From the NCBI RefSeq assembly GCF_014118685.1, contig NZ_JACFAK010000013.1, positions 1-64,000 on the forward strand: 64,000 nt of DNA, given 5' to 3'. This DNA is from Flaviflexus huanghaiensis. Lineage in GTDB: Bacteria; Actinomycetota; Actinomycetes; Actinomycetales; Actinomycetaceae. Shown piece after piece: positions 17,005-26,361 of the stretch; within the stretch, counting starts at the first letter, position 1; each line of letters opens with the position of its first letter. The notes beneath the pieces were generated by a model. The model made no database searches. It had not been told where the DNA came from and worked only from the letters and a program-made list of their open reading frames with translations. The translations under genes and the position numbers were made by a program.

Positions 17005-17772
17005 ATGGGTGTTGCACTGCGGGTTATCCCCTGCCTCGATGTTTCAGGCGGGCGAGTGGTCAAGGGTGTTCATTTCGAGAACCTCACGGATGCTGGAGAC
17101 CCGGTCGAACTCGCCGGGCGCTACGGTACAGAGGGCGCCGACGAGCTGACGTTCCTCGACGTCTCCGCCTCTGTCGAGGACCGCGGAACGATGGTCGACG
17201 TTGTGACCCGGACAGCCGAGCAGGTCTTCATTCCCCTCACCGTCGGCGGCGGAGTCCGCAGCGTCGATGATGTCGCTCGACTCCTGTCAGCCGGAGCGGA
17301 CAAGATCTCCGTCAACACGGCGGCGCTCACCCGGCCCGAACTCCTCACCGAAATCGCGTCCGAGTTTGGCAGCCAGGTTCTTGTCCTGTCCGTCGACGCA
17401 CGGAGATCTACTGCCGCGCACGCGAGCTCCGGATATGAGGTAACAACCCACGGCGGCCGCCGCTCCGCAGGTGTCGACGCGCTCGAGTGGATCAAGGATG
17501 GTATCGACCGGGGAGTTGGTGAAATCCTCCTCAACTCGATGGACCATGACGGCACAACCAAGGGCTTCGATCTTGAGATGACGAGCGCGGCGCGCGAGAT
17601 CTGCAGTGTTCCGCTCATCGCCTCCGGCGGGGCAGGGACCGTCGACGACTTCATCAACGTTGCACACATCGGCGTTGACGCCGTTCTCGCCGCATCGGTC
17701 TTCCACTTCGGAACGCTGACGATCGGGCAGGTCAAAGAGGGCCTCCGGGGCGCAGGGATTACCGTCCGATGA
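17005..17772 (+). CDS. hisF: Imidazole glycerol phosphate synthase, cyclase subunit
   Basis: Cyclase half of the HisHF enzyme, which makes imidazole glycerol phosphate and AICAR in histidine synthesis. It is a (beta/alpha)8 barrel of 255 residues. The two catalytic aspartates are visible in [15 protein letters not shown] and LSVDARRS, and the phosphate sites in TVGGGVRS and [11 protein letters not shown] 17005 follows AAGGAG by 5 nt. It heads a his-trp operon; hisH and the other his genes are not in the window. Confidence 0.95.
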   Translation: MGVALRVIPCLDVSGGRVVKGVHFENLTDAGDPVELAGRYGTEGADELTFLDVSASVEDRGTMVDVVTRTAEQVFIPLTVGGGVRSVDDVARLLSAGADKISVNTAALTRPELLTEIASEFGSQVLVLSVDARRSTAAHASSGYEVTTHGGRRSAGVDALEWIKDGIDRGVGEILLNSMDHDGTTKGFDLEMTSAAREICSVPLIASGGAGTVDDFINVAHIGVDAVLAASVFHFGTLTIGQVKEGLRGAGITVR

Positions 17773-18095
17773 AATTTAACGAGCAGGGTCTCATTCCCGC
17801 CATCATCCAAGACCATGACGGCGGCAGGGTTCTCATGCTGGGATGGATGGATGAGGAGGCGCTCCACCGAACCCGGACGACTGGGCGTGTCTGGTTTTGG
17901 TCTCGCTCCCGTCGCGAATACTGGCGCAAGGGCGACACCTCCGGTCATCGCCAATACGTGCGTGACATCGAGGTCGACTGCGACGAGGACACACTCCTCA
18001 TTCAGGTCGAGCAGGTTGGCGCCGCCTGCCACACTGGCACGAGATCCTGCTTTGATGGACGGACGCTCGAGGCGGTGACCGACCATGACGACTGA
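17769..18095 (+). CDS. hisI: Phosphoribosyl-AMP cyclohydrolase
   Basis: Opens the adenine ring of phosphoribosyl-AMP in histidine synthesis. At 108 residues it is the stand-alone HisI form, without the HisE domain. Metal-binding features are the DCDEDTLL segment and the cysteine pair in [12 protein letters not shown]. It overlaps hisF by ATGA and runs 11 nt into trpE. Confidence 0.94.
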   Translation: MKFNEQGLIPAIIQDHDGGRVLMLGWMDEEALHRTRTTGRVWFWSRSRREYWRKGDTSGHRQYVRDIEVDCDEDTLLIQVEQVGAACHTGTRSCFDGRTLEAVTDHDD

Positions 18096-19665
18096 CGACA
18101 TCGAGCCCGGAACTATCCCGTGGGGCGACATCTTCCCGACCCGGGACCAGTTCCTTCGGCTCGCCCGGACCCGCCGCGTCGTTCCCGTCGCCGTCAAACT
18201 CCTCCTCGATGACACGTCGCCGACGAGCATCTACCGTCGCCTGGCGGATGGTCGGCCGGGGTCCTTCATCCTCGAATCCGCCGAACAGAACTACTGGTCG
18301 AACTGGTCCTTTGTCGGAGTCTCCTCATCCGCCACGCTCACGGCCCGAGACGGAACTGCGACATGGACGGGCGACGTCCCCGCCGGGCTACGGCGAGAAG
18401 GGCCCGCAACAGAGCTTCTCCGAAGCGCACTCGACACCCTCTCGTCAGAGCCGCTACCCGGAATGCCGCCGCTCACCGGCGGGCTTGTCGGAGTCCTCGG
18501 CTGGGACCTCCTCTACGACTGGGAACCCACCCTGCGCAGGGCGGCACCCACAGAACACAGCACACCCGATGCCGCCATGTGCTTGACCGAAGAACTCGTC
18601 GCCATCGACCACAGAACCGGCGTCGTCTGGCTCATCGCCAACGCTGTCAACAGGGACGGCCGCCCCGAAGGCGCCGAAGCCGCGTACGAACGTGCACGCA
18701 CGAAGGTCGAGCAGATGACGGAAGCGATGAGCGTACCGCAGCCCGCCCGTGCGCTCGCGGTCGGCGATGACGCGGCCGCTACGCCGCGGATGAGGGTGAC
18801 ATCGGAGCAATTCCAGGAAGCGGTCCGGCTGGCTCAGCGGCACATCGTCGCCGGGGACGTCTTCCAGGTTGTCCTCTCTCAACGGGCCGATATCAGCTTC
18901 AATGGGGACCCAATCGACGTTTATCTCGTTCTCCGGTCGATCAACCCATCGCCCTACATGTACTGCTTCAACCTCAGTGACGGGGACAGGAGCTTCTCTG
19001 TTGTCGGCTCGAGCCCGGAAACGCTCGTCTCCGTTCGCGACGGCCTGGTGACGACGTTCCCAATCGCCGGCTCCCGTCCTCGAGGCGCGACAGTAGCCGA
19101 GGATCGAGAGCTCGCGGATGAGCTTCTCAAGGATCCGAAGGAGATATCTGAACATGTCATGCTCGTCGATCTCGCCCGGAACGACCTCGCCAAGGTCTCC
19201 AAACCCGGGACGGTCGACGTCGGCTCTTTCATGGATATCGCTCGCTTCTCCCACATCATGCACATCACCTCGACCGTGACAGGCGAGTTGCGTGACGACG
19301 TCGGTGCGGTCGACGCGCTGGCGGCGACGTTCCCCGCAGGCACCCTGTCGGGTGCACCGAAAGCGCGGGCGATCGAGATCATCGACGCGCTTGAACCCGC
19401 TCGGCGCGGAATCTACGGGGGAGTGGCAGGCTACTTCGATTTTGCTGGCAATGCTGATCTCGCGATTGCCATCCGAACGGCGATCATCTCCGACGGAACC
19501 GCATCGGTTCAGTCAGGTGCAGGGATCGTCGCCGACTCTGTGCCCGAGACCGAGGACATCGAGACGCGGAACAAGGCCGCCGCGGCGATACGTGCGGTTC
19601 AGATTGCGCAGCTCCTCATCTCACCGGAGGAGTCGAAGGGGGACATCTCCCGAGAACCGCGTTAA
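18085..19665 (+). CDS. trpE: Anthranilate synthase component I
   Basis: Converts chorismate, with ammonia from TrpG, into anthranilate. It has 526 residues with the N-terminal tryptophan-feedback motif [13 protein letters not shown] and the chorismate-binding C-terminal core ([61 protein letters not shown]). The start ATG lies inside the end of hisI. trpG and trpD are not in the window. Confidence 0.95.
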   Translation: MTTDDIEPGTIPWGDIFPTRDQFLRLARTRRVVPVAVKLLLDDTSPTSIYRRLADGRPGSFILESAEQNYWSNWSFVGVSSSATLTARDGTATWTGDVPAGLRREGPATELLRSALDTLSSEPLPGMPPLTGGLVGVLGWDLLYDWEPTLRRAAPTEHSTPDAAMCLTEELVAIDHRTGVVWLIANAVNRDGRPEGAEAAYERARTKVEQMTEAMSVPQPARALAVGDDAAATPRMRVTSEQFQEAVRLAQRHIVAGDVFQVVLSQRADISFNGDPIDVYLVLRSINPSPYMYCFNLSDGDRSFSVVGSSPETLVSVRDGLVTTFPIAGSRPRGATVAEDRELADELLKDPKEISEHVMLVDLARNDLAKVSKPGTVDVGSFMDIARFSHIMHITSTVTGELRDDVGAVDALAATFPAGTLSGAPKARAIEIIDALEPARRGIYGGVAGYFDFAGNADLAIAIRTAIISDGTASVQSGAGIVADSVPETEDIETRNKAAAAIRAVQIAQLLISPEESKGDISREPR

Positions 19666-19697
19666 GCTGTCCCCAGGAAAACGACGAAGGAGCACCA

Positions 19698-19973
19698 TTG
19701 TCTACCCCCGAACTCGAAAAGTACCGTCTGCCCGAGGCGAGGCCCTTTGACAATCACGGCCGCACCGTGGCGGGGTGGACATGGGCGATCGGCGTTTGCA
19801 TCGCCGCTCTTGTCATCGGCTTCGGTCTCGTCTTCTCAACCATCCTCATCTGGATCGGTGTTGCCCTTATCGCCGTTATCACCGCGGTTAGCCTCGCCCT
19901 GCGCGCGGCTGGCAAGGGGCAGCCCAACAGGCTCACCCACACCGCCAAGCGTGGTGCCTGGTACAACGAGTGA
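19698..19973 (+). CDS. HGxxPAAW-type small membrane protein
   Basis: Protein of 91 residues with an NHGRTVAGWT motif (residues about 18-27) close to the HGxTxAAW signature of actinobacterial small membrane proteins, and two membrane helices (about 30-47 and 49-66). The TTG start is 5 nt after GAAGGAG. It sits between trpE and trpC, where many actinobacteria keep a Trp-operon membrane protein; a function has not been shown. Three of its four tryptophans flank or lie in the helices and the last is four codons before the stop, close to the terminator. Confidence 0.75.
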   Translation: MSTPELEKYRLPEARPFDNHGRTVAGWTWAIGVCIAALVIGFGLVFSTILIWIGVALIAVITAVSLALRAAGKGQPNRLTHTAKRGAWYNE

Positions 19974-19987
19974 ACCGAGGCACTGAC

Positions 19988-20012
19988 GGGGCGCCTCGGC
20001 GCCCCTTTTTTT
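19988..20012 (+). terminator. Strong intrinsic terminator just before trpC
   Basis: GGGGCGC (19988-19994) pairs with GCGCCCC (19999-20005) and is followed by seven T residues. It ends 14 nt before the trpC ATG, leaving no room for a promoter of its own between them. It is therefore likely a partial terminator or attenuator. Confidence 0.9.
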
Positions 20013-20026
20013 AGCGAAAGGCAGTC

Positions 20027-20815
20027 ATGACAGTTCTTGACGACATCATCGTCGGTGTCCGCGAAGATCTCGCCATGCGCGAGGCGGACGTGCCGCTGGA
20101 ACAGATGATCGAGCACGCGACGATGCGTGACCCGGCCATCGATCCGGTGCCGGCGCTCGTCGGTCCCGGAATCTCCATTATCTCCGAGGTCAAGCGATCC
20201 AGCCCATCGAAGGGCGTGCTCGCCGATATCCCGGAGCCGGGAGCTCTCGCGATCGAATACCAGGCCGGCGGTGCGGCCGCTATTTCGGTCCTCACGGAGA
20301 AACGCCGGTTCGGCGGGTCACTCGCCGACCTTGACAGGGTGCGGGAGAAGGTGGCGATCCCCGTGCTTCGCAAGGACTTCGTTGTCACCGAATATCAGAT
20401 CTACGAGGCCCGCGCCCACGGCGCCGATCTCGTCCTCCTCATTGTCGCTGCCCTGACAGATGCGGAACTCGCAAGGTTCCTCACGGTAACCCGCGAGCTC
20501 GGCATGAGGGCTCTGGTTGAAGTTCACGACGAGGAGGAGGCGCGACGGGCTGCCGAGACCGGTGCAGAGATTATTGGCGTTAATGCCCGCAACCTCAAAA
20601 CTCTTGACGTCGACATGTCGGTGTTCGAGCGGCTCGTGGGCCTGCTCCCGGACGCGGCCATCAAGGTGGCGGAGTCCGGAGTCTCCGGCCCGCAGGACGT
20701 GCTCGCCTACTGGCGGGCTGGGGCCGATGCCGTGCTGACGGGAGAAGCCCTCGTGAAGTCGGGAGAACCGCGCCAGGCGGTTGAGCAGATGATAAAGATT
20801 GTGAGTGAAGCATGA
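20027..20815 (+). CDS. trpC: Indole-3-glycerol phosphate synthase
   Basis: Closes the indole ring in tryptophan synthesis. It is a single-function (beta/alpha)8 barrel of 262 residues. The active-site segments [37 protein letters not shown] and AESGVSGP are intact. The ribosome-binding site GAAAGG lies between the terminator T-run and the ATG. It overlaps trpB by ATGA. Confidence 0.95.
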   Translation: MTVLDDIIVGVREDLAMREADVPLEQMIEHATMRDPAIDPVPALVGPGISIISEVKRSSPSKGVLADIPEPGALAIEYQAGGAAAISVLTEKRRFGGSLADLDRVREKVAIPVLRKDFVVTEYQIYEARAHGADLVLLIVAALTDAELARFLTVTRELGMRALVEVHDEEEARRAAETGAEIIGVNARNLKTLDVDMSVFERLVGLLPDAAIKVAESGVSGPQDVLAYWRAGADAVLTGEALVKSGEPRQAVEQMIKIVSEA

Positions 20816-22014
20816 ACCTGACCGGCCCCTACTTTGGAGAGTTTGGTGGGCGCTACATCCCCGAGGCTCTCATCGCGGCGCTTGACGACCTTAGCGACGG
20901 CTGGGAGAAGCTCAAGATCGACCCCGCCTTTAAGGAAGAGTTGGCAGAGCTCAACAGGACGTACTCCGGCAGGCCGTCAATCATCACGGAAGTACCGAGA
21001 TTCTCGGAGCACTGTGGCGGTGCGCGCATCATCCTCAAGCGAGAAGACCTCAACCACACCGGCTCTCACAAGATCAACAATGTCCTTGGGCAAGCTCTCC
21101 TCACACGTAGCCTCGGCAAGACGCGGGTTATCGCCGAGACCGGCGCTGGGCAGCACGGAGTCGCAACCGCGACAGCCGCAGCCCTGCTCGGCCTGGACTG
21201 CACAATCTACATGGGTGCTGAGGATATTCGCCGGCAGGCCCTCAACGTCGCCCGAATGAGGTTGCTCGGCGCCGAGGTCGTGTCAGTCCGCCAGGGCTCG
21301 AACACTCTGAAGGATGCGATCAACGAGGCCTTCCGTGAATGGGTCGCCACTGTCGATACGACGAACTACATCTTTGGCACTGCCGCCGGCCCCCATCCCT
21401 TCCCGGCACTCGTTCGCGATTTGCAGCGGATCATCGGCGATGAGGCACGCGAACAGGTTCTCGCGCTCACCGGAACTCTCCCCGACTGGGTCCTCGCCTG
21501 CGTCGGTGGGGGCTCGAACGCAATCGGTATGTTCACCGCCTTCCTCGACGACGAGGACGTCAAGCTTGTCGGCCTGGAGGCGGCCGGATACGGCATTGAA
21601 TCGGGCAGGCACGCCGCGCCGATTACGGTCGGTGAAGTCGGCATCCTTCACGGTTCGAAGACGTATTTGCTCCAAGATGAGGACGGGCAGACACTCGAAT
21701 CCCATTCGATCTCGGCCGGCCTCGACTACCCCGGGGTTGGCCCCGAGCATGCTCACCTCGCCGCCGTCGGTCGTGTCGAATATCGGCCCGTGACAGACGC
21801 CGAGGCGATGGAAGCGTTCGCTCTCCTGTCCCGGACTGAAGGCATCATCCCCGCAATCGAATCCGCCCACGCACTTGCTGGTGCGATGACGATTGGGCAG
21901 GAGAACCCGGATTCGACGATTCTCGTCAATCTGTCCGGCCGGGGTGACAAGGACGTCGAGACAGCCGCCGAGTGGTTCGGGCTCGACGGCTCTGCAACGC
22001 GAGAGGTGTACTGA
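20812..22014 (+). CDS. trpB: Tryptophan synthase beta chain
   Basis: Joins indole and serine into tryptophan with pyridoxal phosphate. It has 400 residues. The PLP lysine lies in [14 protein letters not shown], the phosphate-binding loop is [10 protein letters not shown], and the catalytic glutamate region is AETGAGQHG. This is a standard TrpB1, next to trpA. Confidence 0.97.
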   Translation: MNLTGPYFGEFGGRYIPEALIAALDDLSDGWEKLKIDPAFKEELAELNRTYSGRPSIITEVPRFSEHCGGARIILKREDLNHTGSHKINNVLGQALLTRSLGKTRVIAETGAGQHGVATATAAALLGLDCTIYMGAEDIRRQALNVARMRLLGAEVVSVRQGSNTLKDAINEAFREWVATVDTTNYIFGTAAGPHPFPALVRDLQRIIGDEAREQVLALTGTLPDWVLACVGGGSNAIGMFTAFLDDEDVKLVGLEAAGYGIESGRHAAPITVGEVGILHGSKTYLLQDEDGQTLESHSISAGLDYPGVGPEHAHLAAVGRVEYRPVTDAEAMEAFALLSRTEGIIPAIESAHALAGAMTIGQENPDSTILVNLSGRGDKDVETAAEWFGLDGSATREVY

Positions 22015-22799
22015 TGGGTGCTGCTGAAAAAATCGACGCTGCGAAAGCGAAGGGCGGGGCCGCCTTCGTCGCCTACCTGCCAGCCGGATATCCGGATGCT
22101 CAGGCGAGCGCGGATGCGGCGGTTGCCGTTGTCGAGTCTGGTGCCGACATCATCGAGCTCGGGTTCCCCTACTCCGATCCGGGTATGGACGGCTCACTCA
22201 TCCAGGCCGCGACTCACGAGGCCCTGTCGAAGGGGTTCAAGATGAAGGACCTGTTTGGCATTGTCGAACAGGTCGCAGCGACCGGCGCGGCCGTCGAGGT
22301 CATGACCTACATCAACCCGATCTTCCGCTACGGATTCGATGACTTCGCTCGCGACTTCAAGAACGCCGGGGGAGCCGGGCTCATCACGCCCGACCTCATC
22401 CCGGACGAGGCTGGGCCCTGGATTGAAGCCGCCGACACGTACGACCTCGACAAGATTTTCCTCGTTGCCCCGTCGTCCCGTCCCGAGCGGCTCAAGCTCG
22501 TGGCCGACAGCTGCCGCGGGTTCGTCTACGCCGCGTCGACAATGGGCGTGACCGGAGCGCGTGTCTCGGTTGATGACAGAGCGCGCAAGCTCGTCGAGGA
22601 CACTCGCGCGCACGGCGCTGAGCGCATCTGTGTCGGTCTCGGAGTCTCGACCGGGAAGCAGGCCGCCGAGATCGCTGAGTACGCGGACGGCGTCATTGTC
22701 GGCTCCGCCCTTATCGAAGCGCTACGCGATGACCCGTCGCTGAAGACATTGCGAGCGCTCGCCTCCGACATCGCCGCCGGCGCCCACGGCGAGGGGTGA
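22014..22799 (+). CDS. trpA: Tryptophan synthase alpha chain
   Basis: Splits indole-3-glycerol phosphate and passes indole to TrpB. It has 261 residues. The catalytic Glu and Asp are in IIELGFPYSDPGMDGSLIQ, and the phosphate-binding loop is near GVGLGVSTGKQA-type sequence (CVGLGVSTGKQAAE). The start is ATG 22014, sharing a base with the trpB stop (TGATG); an earlier in-frame codon at 21972 lies inside trpB. Confidence 0.96.
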   Translation: MGAAEKIDAAKAKGGAAFVAYLPAGYPDAQASADAAVAVVESGADIIELGFPYSDPGMDGSLIQAATHEALSKGFKMKDLFGIVEQVAATGAAVEVMTYINPIFRYGFDDFARDFKNAGGAGLITPDLIPDEAGPWIEAADTYDLDKIFLVAPSSRPERLKLVADSCRGFVYAASTMGVTGARVSVDDRARKLVEDTRAHGAERICVGLGVSTGKQAAEIAEYADGVIVGSALIEALRDDPSLKTLRALASDIAAGAHGEG

Positions 22800-22805
22800 C
22801 CGCCA

Positions 22806-23738
22806 ATGCCCCTGTCGATACCGTCCCCGTCTGAGAGCGTCTGGATGATCGGTCCGGTTCCGTTGCGTGCGTACGCCATCGCGATCATCATCGGCATCGT
22901 CATCGCCTGGTGGCTGCTCGAGCGCCGCTACCGCGCAAAGGGCGGTCCCGAGGATGTCTCTCTCGACATCGCCGTGTGGATGATTGCCTTCGGCATTGTC
23001 GGCGCCCGCATCTACCACGTCATCACGACTCCGGGGCCGTACTTCGGCGAGAACGGTGATCTGACAAAGATCATCCGGATCTGGGAGGGGGGCCTCGGCA
23101 TCTGGGGCGCTATTTCCCTTGGTGCAGTCGGTGCGTGGATCGGCCTGCGCAGACGGGGATTGCGCATTGCGCCGTTCGCTGATGCGCTCGCTCCCGGCCT
23201 TCTTATCGCCCAGGCGGTTGGCCGGCTCGGCAACTACTTCAATCAGGAACTGTACGGCAGACCAACCGACCTGCCGTGGGCCCTTGAGATTGACCCGGAG
23301 AACATCGTTGGCGGATATCCGCCGGGGACGACCTTTCATCCGACGTTCCTCTACGAGGCGTTGTGGTGCCTCGCCGGTGCTGTCCTTCTCGTCGCACTCG
23401 AGAGACGGTTCAAACTCCGTGGCGGGCAGGCGTTCTGGCTGTACGTCATGATTTACACCGCAGGTCGTGCATGGATCGAGAACCTCCGCATCGACGAGGC
23501 CCAGATCGTCCTTGGCCTGCGCCTCAATGTGTGGACTGCGATCGCCATGTTCGTCGTTGCCACCGCGTTCTTTGTCTGGCGAACGAGTATTGTCCGCCGC
23601 AGCGACTACACCGACGAGATCTACCTCGACGGTCAAAGCCCCGAGCACGAGAAGGCCGGGACTGCGCCGGAGACGGTGGAGGCTACCGGTGAGGACCGGC
23701 GGGCATCCACAGAGGAGGATGACTCCGACACCGCCTGA
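22806..23738 (+). CDS. lgt: Prolipoprotein diacylglyceryl transferase
   Basis: Membrane enzyme that attaches diacylglycerol to the lipobox cysteine of prelipoproteins. It has 310 residues, about seven membrane segments, and the Lgt signature GRLGNYFNQELYGRPT. A charged tail of about 45 residues rich in Glu/Asp follows the last helix. It starts 6 nt after trpA, as in the M. tuberculosis trpA-lgt pair. Confidence 0.95.
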   Translation: MPLSIPSPSESVWMIGPVPLRAYAIAIIIGIVIAWWLLERRYRAKGGPEDVSLDIAVWMIAFGIVGARIYHVITTPGPYFGENGDLTKIIRIWEGGLGIWGAISLGAVGAWIGLRRRGLRIAPFADALAPGLLIAQAVGRLGNYFNQELYGRPTDLPWALEIDPENIVGGYPPGTTFHPTFLYEALWCLAGAVLLVALERRFKLRGGQAFWLYVMIYTAGRAWIENLRIDEAQIVLGLRLNVWTAIAMFVVATAFFVWRTSIVRRSDYTDEIYLDGQSPEHEKAGTAPETVEATGEDRRASTEEDDSDTA

Positions 23739-23757
23739 TCTCCTCAGGTGCTTCCTC

Positions 23758-23789
23758 TCATCCCCGCGCACGTTCGTGCGCGGGGATGA
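23758..23789 (+). terminator. Terminator-like hairpin after lgt
   Basis: A perfect 15-bp inverted repeat (23758-23772 with 23775-23789, core CCCCGCGCACG) follows the lgt stop by 19 nt. There is no T-run, so factor-independent termination is uncertain. Confidence 0.7.
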
Positions 23790-23893
23790 CGTTGTTCTGG
23801 GAGGAGGGGCGAGAGGGATTGATGATGGCGCTGGCGAGCGGGCGTGTGTCGCGATTAATCACGACCGCAGAGCAATCGGCGTCCGATGTTCGG

Positions 23894-23899
23894 TAATGT
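23894..23899 (+). promoter_or_regulatory. -10 box of pyk, leaderless geometry
   Basis: TAATGT is followed by 7 nt and then ATG 23907, so transcription would start at the start codon. No Shine-Dalgarno site is present. Confidence 0.6.
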
Positions 23900-23906
23900 G
23901 GTCTAC

Positions 23907-25352
23907 ATGCGAAGAGCCAAAATTGTCTGCACCATAGGTCCCGCCACATCGAGCCGTGAGAAAGTGCGCGAGCTGGTCGACGCCGGCATGAACGTCGCAC
24001 GCATCAACGCCTCACATGGCACCCACGACGATCACGAACAGACGTACACCAACGTCCGCGCGGCCGCGGACGAGACAGGCAAGGCCGTCGCTGTCCTCGT
24101 CGACCTCCAGGGCCCCAAGATCCGGCTGGGCAATTTCGCGGATGGCTCTGTCGTCCTCCGCAAGGGCGATATCTTCACGATTACGACCGAGGACATCCTC
24201 GGCGATAAGGAGGTGGTGTCGACGACGTTCAAGGGGCTTCCTGGTGACTGCGAGCCGGGCGATGACATCCTCATTGACGACGGCAAGATTCTCGTCACGG
24301 TGAAAGAGGTGACAGGGCCCCGTGTTGTCACCGAGGTCGTCGTCGGCGGTCCGGTCTCCAACCACAAGGGCGTCAACCTTCCCGGTGTCGCTGTCTCGGT
24401 GCCCGCGCTGTCCGAGAAGGACAAGATCGACCTCGAGTGGGCTCTCAAACTCGGTGCAGATCTCATCGCGCTCTCGTTTGTCCGCTCTGCAGATGACATT
24501 AACGACGTCTACGAGATCATGGACAAGGTAGGCCGAAAGGTCCCTGTCATCGCAAAGATCGAGAAGCCGCAGGCCGTTGAGAACCTCGAAGATATCGTCA
24601 GCGTCTTCGACGGGATCATGGTTGCCCGCGGTGACCTCGGTGTCGAGTTGCCGCTCGAGCAGGTCCCGACGGTGCAGAAGGCGGCGATTGATCTGGCGCG
24701 TCGCAAGTCGAAGCCGGCAATTGTCGCCACCCAGGTTCTTGAGTCGATGATCACGAATCCGCGCCCCACGCGGGCGGAAACCTCGGACTGTGCGAACGCC
24801 ATCCTTGACGGCGCTGACGCGGTCATGCTGTCGGGCGAGACCTCGGTCGGGCAGTACCCGATCGAATGCGTTGAAGTCATGGACAGCATCATCACGTACA
24901 CCGAACAGCATGGCCTCGACAAGGTCGTGCCGCTTCAGGGGCTGCGTGGCAACCGCAACGGTGTCATCACTCGCGCGGCGCTCGACATCGCCGAGGCTCT
25001 CGACTGCCGTTTCGCGGTGACATTCACCACCTCGGGCCTGACAGCGCGACGGCTCTCCCGGCTTCGTTCACCAATTCCGAACCTTGTCTTCACACCGTTC
25101 GAGTCAACCCGAAACGCTCTGGCACTGTCCTGGGGCGTCGAGGCGATGATCGTCCCCGAGGTCAAGCACACGGACGACATGGTCAACCAGGTCGATCACA
25201 TCCTGCGCGAGCGGAAGATGGCGGACACCGGCGAACGCGTTGTCATCGTCTCTGGCATGCCCCCTGGCACCGTCGGTTCGACGAACACGATCCGCGTCCA
25301 CAAGATTGGCGAAACCATTCCCGACCGCCCGCTCGTCTTCGAAGAGGAGTAA
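23907..25352 (+). CDS. pyk: Pyruvate kinase
   Basis: Makes pyruvate and ATP from phosphoenolpyruvate and ADP. It has 481 residues and starts MRRAKIVCTIGPATSS as usual for the family; an in-frame ATG at 23886 would add seven extra residues and overlap the -10 box. Active-site segments are NASHGTHDDH, VDLQGPKIRLG, IAKIEKPQAVENL, MVARGDLGVELP, TQVLESM and MLSGETSVGQYP. Transcription is probably leaderless. It is followed by the tRNA-Leu gene in the same direction. Confidence 0.95.
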   Translation: MRRAKIVCTIGPATSSREKVRELVDAGMNVARINASHGTHDDHEQTYTNVRAAADETGKAVAVLVDLQGPKIRLGNFADGSVVLRKGDIFTITTEDILGDKEVVSTTFKGLPGDCEPGDDILIDDGKILVTVKEVTGPRVVTEVVVGGPVSNHKGVNLPGVAVSVPALSEKDKIDLEWALKLGADLIALSFVRSADDINDVYEIMDKVGRKVPVIAKIEKPQAVENLEDIVSVFDGIMVARGDLGVELPLEQVPTVQKAAIDLARRKSKPAIVATQVLESMITNPRPTRAETSDCANAILDGADAVMLSGETSVGQYPIECVEVMDSIITYTEQHGLDKVVPLQGLRGNRNGVITRAALDIAEALDCRFAVTFTTSGLTARRLSRLRSPIPNLVFTPFESTRNALALSWGVEAMIVPEVKHTDDMVNQVDHILRERKMADTGERVVIVSGMPPGTVGSTNTIRVHKIGETIPDRPLVFEEE

Positions 25353-25355
25353 GAT
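25350..25355 (+). promoter_or_regulatory. Candidate -10 box of tRNA-Leu
   Basis: TAAGAT overlaps the pyk stop codon and would start RNA about 20 nt before the mature tRNA. No clear -35 is visible. Confidence 0.35.
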
Positions 25356-25381
25356 ACATAGGGTTCGGTTTCGGACCCCCT

Positions 25382-25463
25382 GCTCCGGTGGTGGAATCGG
25401 TAGACACACCGCACTCAAAATGCGGCGCCGAAAGGCGTGCGGGTTCGAGTCCCGCCCGGAGTA
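25382..25463 (+). tRNA. tRNA-Leu (anticodon CAA)
   Basis: A type II tRNA of 82 nt without an encoded CCA. The acceptor stem GCTCCGG pairs with CCGGAGT, the anticodon stem CCGCA/TGCGG holds the loop CTCAAAA (anticodon CAA at 25416-25418), the variable arm is CGCC-GAAA-GGCG, and the T arm is GCGGG-TTCGAGT-CCCGC. It reads UUG codons. The first acceptor pair is G1-U72, a wobble where G-C is usual. Confidence 0.95.
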
Positions 25464-25467
25464 CAGT

Positions 25468-25499
25468 ATGGCCCCGGACCTTACGAGGTTCGGGGCCAT
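25468..25499 (+). terminator. Hairpin after tRNA-Leu
   Basis: ATGGCCCCG (25468-25476) pairs with CGGGGCCAT (25491-25499), with four further inner pairs. It lies 4 nt after the tRNA and lacks a T-run. Confidence 0.6.
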
Positions 25500-25618
25500 G
25501 CCTCCGTCGATGTGGCCGTTTGTCCGGCCAATTGCGCAGAGTTCTGAGTTCTTTGTCAGGAAGTGCCAGGACAGAGCATTGGAGTTTCCATGGAAGTGTG
25601 TGCAACACTGCCCGGGAG

Positions 25619-25638
25619 TCTCCTCATCGATGAGGAGA
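25619..25638. promoter_or_regulatory. Perfect 20-bp palindrome before pdtaR
   Basis: The palindrome has half-site TCTCCTCATC. It ends 6 nt before the candidate -10 (TAATCT, 25645-25650), so it covers the -35 region and is a candidate operator. Confidence 0.5.
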
Positions 25639-25644
25639 GACCGC

Positions 25645-25650
25645 TAATCT
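25645..25650 (+). promoter_or_regulatory. Candidate -10 box of pdtaR
   Basis: TAATCT would start transcription near 25657, giving a leader of about 57 nt with AAAGGAGG before the GTG start. Confidence 0.45.
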
Positions 25651-25713
25651 GGAAGACATCATGCCAAGGGCATCGACCATGCCCTGTGCCGTTTCGTGCC
25701 AAAGGAGGCCACG

Positions 25714-26361
25714 GTGGTGAAGAGTGAAGACAGCCCACAAGAGGAGCTGGAGTTCCTTGTCGATGAGGTTGCCGACGATGGGGAGGAGCGCAGGTACCGT
25801 GCTCTCGTCGTCGAGGATGAGGCGCTCATCCGTCTCGATATCGTCGAGACCCTGACAGACGCAGGCATCGAGGTTGTCGGCGAGGCCGCCGACGGTGAGA
25901 CCGCCGTCGCCAAGGCTAAAGAGCTCGAACCCGATGTCGTCGTCATGGACGTCAAGATGCCGGGGATGGACGGCATCACCGCCGCTGAACATATTCTTGC
26001 GAACCGCACGTGCGCCGTTGTTATGCTCACCGCGTTCTCGCAGCGCGAGCTTGTCGAGCGGGCGCGAGACTCCGGCGCGATGGCATACGTCGTCAAGCCT
26101 TTCACTCCGGCTGATCTCATTCCTGCCATCGAAATCGCTGTGTCTCGGTTCCACGAGATTGTCTCGCTTGAGAGCGAGGTCGCAAGCCTCACCGAGCAAT
26201 TCGAGACCCGCAAGCAGGTCGACAGAGCCAAGGGCCTCCTCATGTCGAGGATGGGGCTGACGGAGCCGGAAGCGTTCCGCTGGATTCAGAAGACGTCAAT
26301 GGACCGCAGGCTCACCATGCGTGAAGTGGCCGATGCCGTCATCGACCAGGTGGGTAGCTGA
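25714..26361 (+). CDS. pdtaR: PdtaR-type response regulator with ANTAR domain
   Basis: Two-domain regulator of 215 residues. The receiver domain has LVVEDEALIR, the phospho-acceptor Asp in VVVMDVKMPGMDG, and the conserved Thr and Lys (MLTAFSQ, VVKPFTPADL). The C-terminal ANTAR domain (QVDRAKGLLMSRMGL to REVADAVI) binds RNA hairpins and acts as a transcription antiterminator. In mycobacteria PdtaR works with the sensor PdtaS; no sensor gene is nearby. GTG 25714 (or 25717) is chosen because AAAGGAGG lies at 25701-25708; an upstream GTG at 25696 precedes that site. Confidence 0.92.
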   Translation: MVKSEDSPQEELEFLVDEVADDGEERRYRALVVEDEALIRLDIVETLTDAGIEVVGEAADGETAVAKAKELEPDVVVMDVKMPGMDGITAAEHILANRTCAVVMLTAFSQRELVERARDSGAMAYVVKPFTPADLIPAIEIAVSRFHEIVSLESEVASLTEQFETRKQVDRAKGLLMSRMGLTEPEAFRWIQKTSMDRRLTMREVADAVIDQVGS

